From an uncultured Synergistaceae bacterium (GTDB lineage Bacteria; Synergistota; Synergistia; Synergistales; Aminobacteriaceae), in assembly GCA_937870605.1 (NCBI GenBank), contig CALMZW010000026.1, forward strand, positions 1 through 26,985: DNA of 26,985 bases, written 5' to 3'. Both the position numbers and the translations under genes were made by a program. Under the pieces are notes generated by a model. That model did not search any database, was not told the DNA's origin, and was given only the letters and a program-made list of their open reading frames with translations. Positions 22,795 through 26,985 of this stretch are shown in pieces (within the stretch, counting starts at the first letter, position 1; the number at the start of each line of letters is the position of its first letter).

Positions 22795-24078
22795 ATGCTG
22801 CTCGCTGTCTTCGGCTCCATGTTTTTCCTGCTGATCGTCGGCGTTCCCATCGCGGTCTCCATCGGCGTCAGCAGTATGGTTTTCTCTCTCTGGATACCGG
22901 GCGGCATCGACCGGGCGATGATTCTGGTCGCCCAGAAGATGATCGTGACCGCCGATTCCTTCACGCTGCTCGCGCTGCCGTTCTTCATCCTCGCGGGAAC
23001 GCTCATGAGCAACGGCGGAATCTCCAAAAAGCTCACGGACCTCTCCGAGGCCGTCGCCGGAGATTTCCCGGGCGGACTTGGCATCGCGGCGGTCGTCGCG
23101 TGCATGTTCTTCGCGGCCGTCTCGGGCTCCGGCCCCGCGACCGTCGCGGCCATCGGCGCCATCATGATCCCCGCGATGAACGAGCGCGGCTACGACAAGG
23201 GCTTCACGGGCGGCCTGCTCGCGTGCGGAGGAGGCATCGGCGTCCTCATTCCGCCGTCGATTCCGATGATCGTCTACGCGGTCACCACCGGCGTTTCCGT
23301 GACGGATCTCTTCATCGCCGGGGTCATTCCGGGAATTCTCGTCGGCGTCGTTCTGATGCTCCTGACCTACGTCATGGCGAAAAAGCGCAACTACGTCGGC
23401 GCGCCGCGCCAGGGCGGGGCGCTCTGGGTCATGGGGCGGTTCTGGGACGCGAAGTGGGCGCTGCTCATGCCGATCATCATCCTCGGCGGGATCTATTCGG
23501 GCGTCTTCACGCCGACGGAGGCGGGCGTCGTGGCGGTCGTCTACGCGATCGTCCTGGGCTTCATCACGCGCGGCCTGTCGCTTTCGGGACTCTGCAAGGC
23601 GATGATCGAGGCCGCCGTCATTACGGCTTCCTGCGTGATCCTTATGGGCGCTGCGGGAGCGTTCGCGAAGTTCCTGTATGTCAAGGACGTCCCCGGCCTG
23701 CTCGGGAACCTGATCACATCCTTTACGACCGACAAGATCGCGATTCTGCTCATATTCAACGTGATCTTCCTGATCGGCGGAATGTTCATCGACACGCTCT
23801 CGAACATCCTGCTCTTCACGCCGCTTCTCATGCCGCTCGCGATGAAGATCGGCCTCGATCCGGTCCACTTCGGCATCCTCATCATCTCGAACCTCGCGCT
23901 CGGCATGGTGACGCCGCCGATGGGCGTCGACCTGTTCGTCGCGGCCAACATCCTGAAAACGCCCTTCGAAAAGGTGCTTCGGGGGTCCATTCCGTTCATG
24001 CTCGCGAACCTCGCGGCCGTGCTCCTGATCACCTATATTCCGGCGCTTTCTCTCTGGCCTTTGCAGTTCTTCAGGTAA
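22795..24078 (+). CDS. dctM: TRAP transporter large membrane subunit, DctM family
   Basis: A 427-residue protein with about a dozen hydrophobic segments. Family signatures include LALPFFILAGTLM, the glycine-rich stretch AAVSGSGPATVAAIG, GYDKGF and GIGVLIPPSIPMI, all of which are strongly conserved in DctM. AGGAGG lies upstream of the ATG and 12 bases separate it from dctQ. It is the ion-coupled transport channel; TRAP systems of this type usually use a sodium gradient, which here might be supplied in part by the Ehr complex, although that link is only inference. Confidence 0.93.
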   Translation: MLLAVFGSMFFLLIVGVPIAVSIGVSSMVFSLWIPGGIDRAMILVAQKMIVTADSFTLLALPFFILAGTLMSNGGISKKLTDLSEAVAGDFPGGLGIAAVVACMFFAAVSGSGPATVAAIGAIMIPAMNERGYDKGFTGGLLACGGGIGVLIPPSIPMIVYAVTTGVSVTDLFIAGVIPGILVGVVLMLLTYVMAKKRNYVGAPRQGGALWVMGRFWDAKWALLMPIIILGGIYSGVFTPTEAGVVAVVYAIVLGFITRGLSLSGLCKAMIEAAVITASCVILMGAAGAFAKFLYVKDVPGLLGNLITSFTTDKIAILLIFNVIFLIGGMFIDTLSNILLFTPLLMPLAMKIGLDPVHFGILIISNLALGMVTPPMGVDLFVAANILKTPFEKVLRGSIPFMLANLAAVLLITYIPALSLWPLQFFR

Positions 24079-24096
24079 TACAATACTATACTATAG
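24078..24096. promoter_or_regulatory. AT-rich operator-like island before the aldolase gene
   Basis: The 64-base gap between dctM and the aldolase gene contains ATACAATAC (24078-24086), identical to nine bases in the IclR operon promoter (16708-16716). It is joined to the palindrome CTATA-C-TATAG (24086-24096). This AT-rich patch stands out in a high-GC operon. It may be a second binding site for the IclR protein or a weak internal promoter, as TATACT at 24087-24092 resembles a -10 element; no good -35 hexamer is seen. Confidence 0.35.
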
Positions 24097-24142
24097 ACAT
24101 ACAGGCGGCTGACCGCACTGAATTGAAGGAGGATCAGCGAAG

Positions 24143-25036
24143 ATGAAACGAATCACAGGCATATTCGCACCCGTTGCGACGCCCTTTACGAAAGACGGAG
24201 AGATCGACTGGGGCGCGTACGCGGAGAACATGGCGGCCTATGACAGGACGCGGCTTTCCGGCCTCGTCTCCCTGGGGAGCAACGGCGAGTTCACGATGCT
24301 TTCGTTCGAGGAAAAGGTCGCGCTCGTCACCGCGACGCGCAAGGGGCTGTCCGACGGAAAGATCGTCATCGCCGGAACGGGCTGTGAATCTCTGAAGGAA
24401 ACGTCCGCGCTCACGAAGGCGTGCGCGGACGCCGGAGCCGACGCGGCGCTCGTCGTCACCCCGAACTACTACAAGAAGGACATGACCGACGCCGCGCTCG
24501 AGAAATTCTTTTCCATGGTCGCGGACGCGTCGCCGATTCCCGTCATGCTCTACAACATGCCCGGCAACTCCGGCGTGAACATCCCGTCGGCGCTGACGAT
24601 CCGGCTCTCGAAGCACCCGAACATCACGGGCATCAAGGACTCGGGCGGCAACATCGTCCAGATCGCCGAAGTCCTGGCCGGAGTGGACGAGTCGTTCTCC
24701 GTCTTCGCCGGGTCGGGCAGCTTCCTGATGGCCACGACGCTCCTGGGCGGCGTCGGCGGAACGCTCGCGCTCGCGAACGTCGTGCCGAACCTCTGCGTCG
24801 ACCTCTACGAGGCGAGCGTCGCGCGCGACATCGACAAGGCGCGGAAACTCCAGCTCGACCTCATGGCGCTCAACGCGGCCGTCACCGCGAAATTCGGCAT
24901 CGGCGGCATGAAGTCAGCCATGGAGATGGTGGGGTACAAGGGCGGCATGCCGCGCCTTCCCATCCTTCCCGCGACGGACGAAACGAAAAAGGCCATCCGG
25001 GCGATCCTGGAGCGTCTCGGCGTTGCCGTCCGGTAA
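24143..25036 (+). CDS. DapA/NanA superfamily aldolase-lyase, hydroxyoxoglutarate-aldolase-like
   Basis: This 297-residue class I aldolase fold has the Schiff-base lysine K165 in ITGIKDSGG and the catalytic tyrosine Y137 in YNMPGNSG. It is unlikely to be a true dihydrodipicolinate synthase: the threonine pair of GTTGE is replaced by GSNGE (45-49), and the arginine that normally follows YNVPGR is N142. GSNGE and the asparagine are features of 4-hydroxy-2-oxoglutarate aldolase and related sugar- or keto-acid lyases. AAGGAGG lies upstream of the ATG. The next gene overlaps its 3' end by 14 bases, so the two are coupled. It may cleave or form a keto acid produced downstream of ureide hydrolysis, which is inference. 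Confidence 0.87.
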   Translation: MKRITGIFAPVATPFTKDGEIDWGAYAENMAAYDRTRLSGLVSLGSNGEFTMLSFEEKVALVTATRKGLSDGKIVIAGTGCESLKETSALTKACADAGADAALVVTPNYYKKDMTDAALEKFFSMVADASPIPVMLYNMPGNSGVNIPSALTIRLSKHPNITGIKDSGGNIVQIAEVLAGVDESFSVFAGSGSFLMATTLLGGVGGTLALANVVPNLCVDLYEASVARDIDKARKLQLDLMALNAAVTAKFGIGGMKSAMEMVGYKGGMPRLPILPATDETKKAIRAILERLGVAVR

Positions 25037-26237
25037 GGAACCGGCGCTTCACGGGCGGGGCCTGATCCGGAACGTTTCCGAACTCGGGCGCATCGGCTGG
25101 ACCGACCACGGACTCGGCCGGATCGCCTACGGCGCCGCGTACGCCGAGGGGCGCGACTTCGTCCGTTCGCGCATGGAAACGGCCGGGATGGCCACCCGGA
25201 TCGACAGGGTGGGCAACCTCTTCGGCTGGTTCGAAGGGACCGAGCCCGACCAGCCCGCGATCCTCGCGGGGTCGCACCTCGACTCCGTGCCCGGCGGCGG
25301 AATCTACGACGGGGCCTACGGCGTCCTGGCCGCGTTCGAGGCCGCGAAGGCCGTCCACGCACAGGGGCCGCACACGCGGACCATCGAAGTCGTCGGCTTC
25401 ACGGCCGAAGAGGGCGGCGACCTGGGCGGAACGTTCGGAAGCCGCGCCTTCACGGGCATGGCGTCCGAGACGCCGGCGCTCGCGCTCGAACGCGCGGGCA
25501 TCACTGCGGCCGACGTCGCCGCGTCGAAGGCCGACCCGTCGCGCTACGCGGCGTACCTCGAACTGCACATCGAACAGGGTCCGGTCCTGTGGCGGAAGAA
25601 GATCGCGATCGGCATCCCCACTGCGATCGTCGGCATCACCCGCTACGAGGTCACGATCACCGGGGAGGCCAACCACGCGGGCACCACGCCGATGAAGGAG
25701 CGCCACGACGCGATGCGGACCGCGGCGCGAATCCTCGACCGCTGGTTCGCCTCGATAGCGGACCGGACGGACATGGTCAGCACCGTCGGCGTCTTCCGTC
25801 TGGAGCCGGGCGTCGCGCCCGTCGTTCCGGGAACGGCCGTATTCACGCTGGAGCTGCGCTCCACGGACGACGCGATCACGGGAAAGGCGGCGGGGGAGTT
25901 CCGTTCGCTGCTCTCGGCCGACGAGGAGTGTACGGGCTCGATGCGCCTTCTGGTCTCCAAGCCCGCCGTCCGGCTGGACCCGACCATGCAGGACACGATC
26001 GAAGAGGCGTGCCGGGATCTCGGCGTCCCGTGCGTGCGCATGCCGAGCGGCGCATCGCACGACGCGAGTCCGATCGCGCACGTCATCCCGACCGGGATGA
26101 TCTTCGCGCCGAGCGTCCGCGGCATCAGCCACTCGAAAGACGAATACACCTCGCCCGACGACCTCGTGCGGGGCGCGGAAGTCCTCGCCCGGACGATCCG
26201 GAGGATCGACGAGGCCGCGACGGCAGCCGCCGGATAA
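25023..26237 (+). CDS. M20 family amidase, N-carbamoyl-L-amino acid hydrolase type (2)
   Basis: This 404-residue protein is a second HyuC/AllC-type metallo-amidase. Metal ligands are in place: H85 in GSHLDSV, D96 in IYDGAYG, the E129-E130 pair in FTAEEG, H182 in ELHIEQGPV and H370 in GISHSKDE. GEANHAGTTP marks the dimerisation domain. The only start codon that keeps the family N-terminus (LIRNVSELGRIG) is TTG at 25023, inside the 3' end of the aldolase gene; no ATG or GTG occurs in frame before residue 51. The start is therefore probable but not certain. As the last gene of the operon it would finish hydantoin breakdown by hydrolysing the N-carbamoyl acid. It is clearly diverged from the homologue at 4-1224. 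Confidence 0.87.
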   Translation: MPSGKEPALHGRGLIRNVSELGRIGWTDHGLGRIAYGAAYAEGRDFVRSRMETAGMATRIDRVGNLFGWFEGTEPDQPAILAGSHLDSVPGGGIYDGAYGVLAAFEAAKAVHAQGPHTRTIEVVGFTAEEGGDLGGTFGSRAFTGMASETPALALERAGITAADVAASKADPSRYAAYLELHIEQGPVLWRKKIAIGIPTAIVGITRYEVTITGEANHAGTTPMKERHDAMRTAARILDRWFASIADRTDMVSTVGVFRLEPGVAPVVPGTAVFTLELRSTDDAITGKAAGEFRSLLSADEECTGSMRLLVSKPAVRLDPTMQDTIEEACRDLGVPCVRMPSGASHDASPIAHVIPTGMIFAPSVRGISHSKDEYTSPDDLVRGAEVLARTIRRIDEAATAAAG

Positions 26238-26274
26238 CGGGTGTTTCCCGCCTGTCAGACCTGACGCGAACAAG

Positions 26275-26307
26275 AACGCGCCGCCATCGCAACGATGGCG
26301 GCGCGTT
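26275..26307. terminator. Strong bidirectional hairpin terminator between convergent genes
   Basis: A perfect 15-bp stem (AACGCGCCGCCATCG at 26275-26289 with its complement at 26293-26307) and a three-base loop lie between the end of the ureide operon (plus strand) and the CodB-like gene (minus strand). The T-run is short on the plus strand (GTTTG), so termination strength there is moderate. Confidence 0.75.
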
Positions 26308-26412
26308 TGTCGTCACGTGATTTCGTGCGTTCTGCCCGGAAGCGCGGTCCTGCCGTCCGGACGGGCTAAAACCCATGAGATCCGTCATGCCGTCTCCCCC
26401 CTTCGGTCGCGG

Positions 26413-26985
26413 TCAGCGGCCCGACTCCTGGGCCGGAAGGCGCGCGGGGCCGGAGATCAGCCGGTCCGCCGCCGCGTAGACGACCGCCGCGGTCAGAATA
26501 GCGTTCAGCGGCGCGACGCAGAAGACCCCCTGCGAAGGGGAGAGGAACGAAACGCCGATCGCCGCGGCCCATGCGATCATGGCGGCCGGATTTATGGCCC
26601 GGAAGGAATGGTCCGTCAACGACGGGTAGCGGCCCCGCCATTTGAGGAAGAAATCCGCGACGAGAATGCCGCCGATCGGGGGCAGCGAAACGCTCAGGAA
26701 GACGAGCCACCCCGTGAAGTTGTTGTAGAGGAAGTCGGCCAGGACGGTTCCCGCGACTCCGGCCGCGACCGTGAGCTGCGTCCGCTTCCCTCCGGTGATG
26801 TTCGCGAGCCCAAGCCCGGACGCGTAGAGCGCGTTGTCGTTCGTCGTCCAGATATTCAGCGCCAGGAGCGCGATGCCGCCGCCGAGGAGCCCCTGCGCGG
26901 CCAGAACCTCCGACGTGTCCGCCATCCCCGTCGCCATGGCCCCGAGCGCGCCGAAGAAGAACATCAGGCTGTTGCCGAACGTGAA
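26413..26985 (-). CDS. codB: CodB-like NCS1 family permease, partial (N-terminal part beyond window)
   Basis: The minus-strand frame is open to the window edge, so only the last 190 or so residues are seen; the internal Met at 26964 is not the true start. NIWTTNDNALYASGLG is the conserved central signature of cytosine permease CodB, and the following helices (LPPIGGILVADFF) fit NCS1 transporters, which carry cytosine, allantoin, hydantoins or related bases by proton or sodium symport. Beside two ureide-hydrolysing clusters, a hydantoin- or pyrimidine-type substrate is plausible. It ends in a short hydrophilic tail and converges on the ureide operon, with a shared terminator hairpin between them. 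Confidence 0.88.
   Translation of the reverse strand, partial: FTFGNSLMFFFGALGAMATGMADTSEVLAAQGLLGGGIALLALNIWTTNDNALYASGLGLANITGGKRTQLTVAAGVAGTVLADFLYNNFTGWLVFLSVSLPPIGGILVADFFLKWRGRYPSLTDHSFRAINPAAMIAWAAAIGVSFLSPSQGVFCVAPLNAILTAAVVYAAADRLISGPARLPAQESGR

Noticed and set aside
24143..25036. dapA, lysine biosynthesis
   Set aside because: The active-site GTTGE and arginine signatures are missing and the gene sits in a catabolic operon.
1..26985. tRNA or rRNA genes, CRISPR arrays, insertion sequences, integrases or prophage genes
   Set aside because: No cloverleaf-like or rRNA-like stretch, no regularly spaced repeat array and no transposase- or integrase-like protein was seen on either strand.

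Overview
The window is high-GC bacterial DNA, densely packed with genes and with short intergenic gaps; no stretch longer than about 300 bases lacks a gene. Two lipobox lipoproteins, TRAP transporter genes and a ferredoxin-linked membrane complex suggest a Gram-negative, probably anaerobic, amino-acid- or ureide-degrading bacterium. A Synergistota- or deltaproteobacteria-like host is a guess from gene content, not shown by the sequence.

Layout. (1) Positions 4-1224 hold a complete M20 amidase of the N-carbamoyl-amino-acid hydrolase/allantoate amidohydrolase type. (2) Positions 1271-8804 hold two tandem sigma70-type promoters, a six-gene operon and a strong terminator. The operon resembles hydrogenase-4 (HyfB, C, E, F, G and a ferredoxin-HyfI fusion). 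The 'hydrogenase' large subunit has lost all four Ni-Fe ligand cysteines, while every iron-sulfur cysteine of the partner subunit is kept. It is best read as an energy-converting-hydrogenase-related (Ehr) complex, an ion-pumping relative of complex I with an unknown redox reaction. (3) Positions 8822-10946 hold an IclR regulator and a class V aminotransferase of the alanine/ureidoglycine-glyoxylate type, with their own promoter and terminator. (4) Positions 10980-16635 (minus strand) hold two tandem paralogous lipoproteins with matching promoters. The downstream paralogue is followed 18 bases later by a HEAT-repeat protein that looks like the N-terminal module of animal large lipid transfer proteins (vitellogenin/MTP). 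(5) Positions 16686-26307 hold an apparent operon led by a second IclR regulator. It encodes two tandem cyclic amidohydrolases (hydantoinase/allantoinase type), a hydantoin-racemase-like protein, a three-part TRAP transporter, a DapA-family aldolase with hydroxyoxoglutarate-aldolase-like signatures, and a second M20 carbamoylase. (6) Positions 26413-26985 (minus strand) hold the C-terminal part of a CodB-like NCS1 permease, cut by the window edge.

Taken together, regions 1, 3, 5 and 6 look like parts of one catabolic island for cyclic ureides: import by TRAP or NCS1, ring opening, racemisation, removal of the carbamoyl group, then transamination or aldol cleavage. The Ehr operon and the lipoprotein/lipid-transfer module are separate units inside it. 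The natural substrate, the Ehr electron partner and the role of the lipoprotein module cannot be told from sequence alone.
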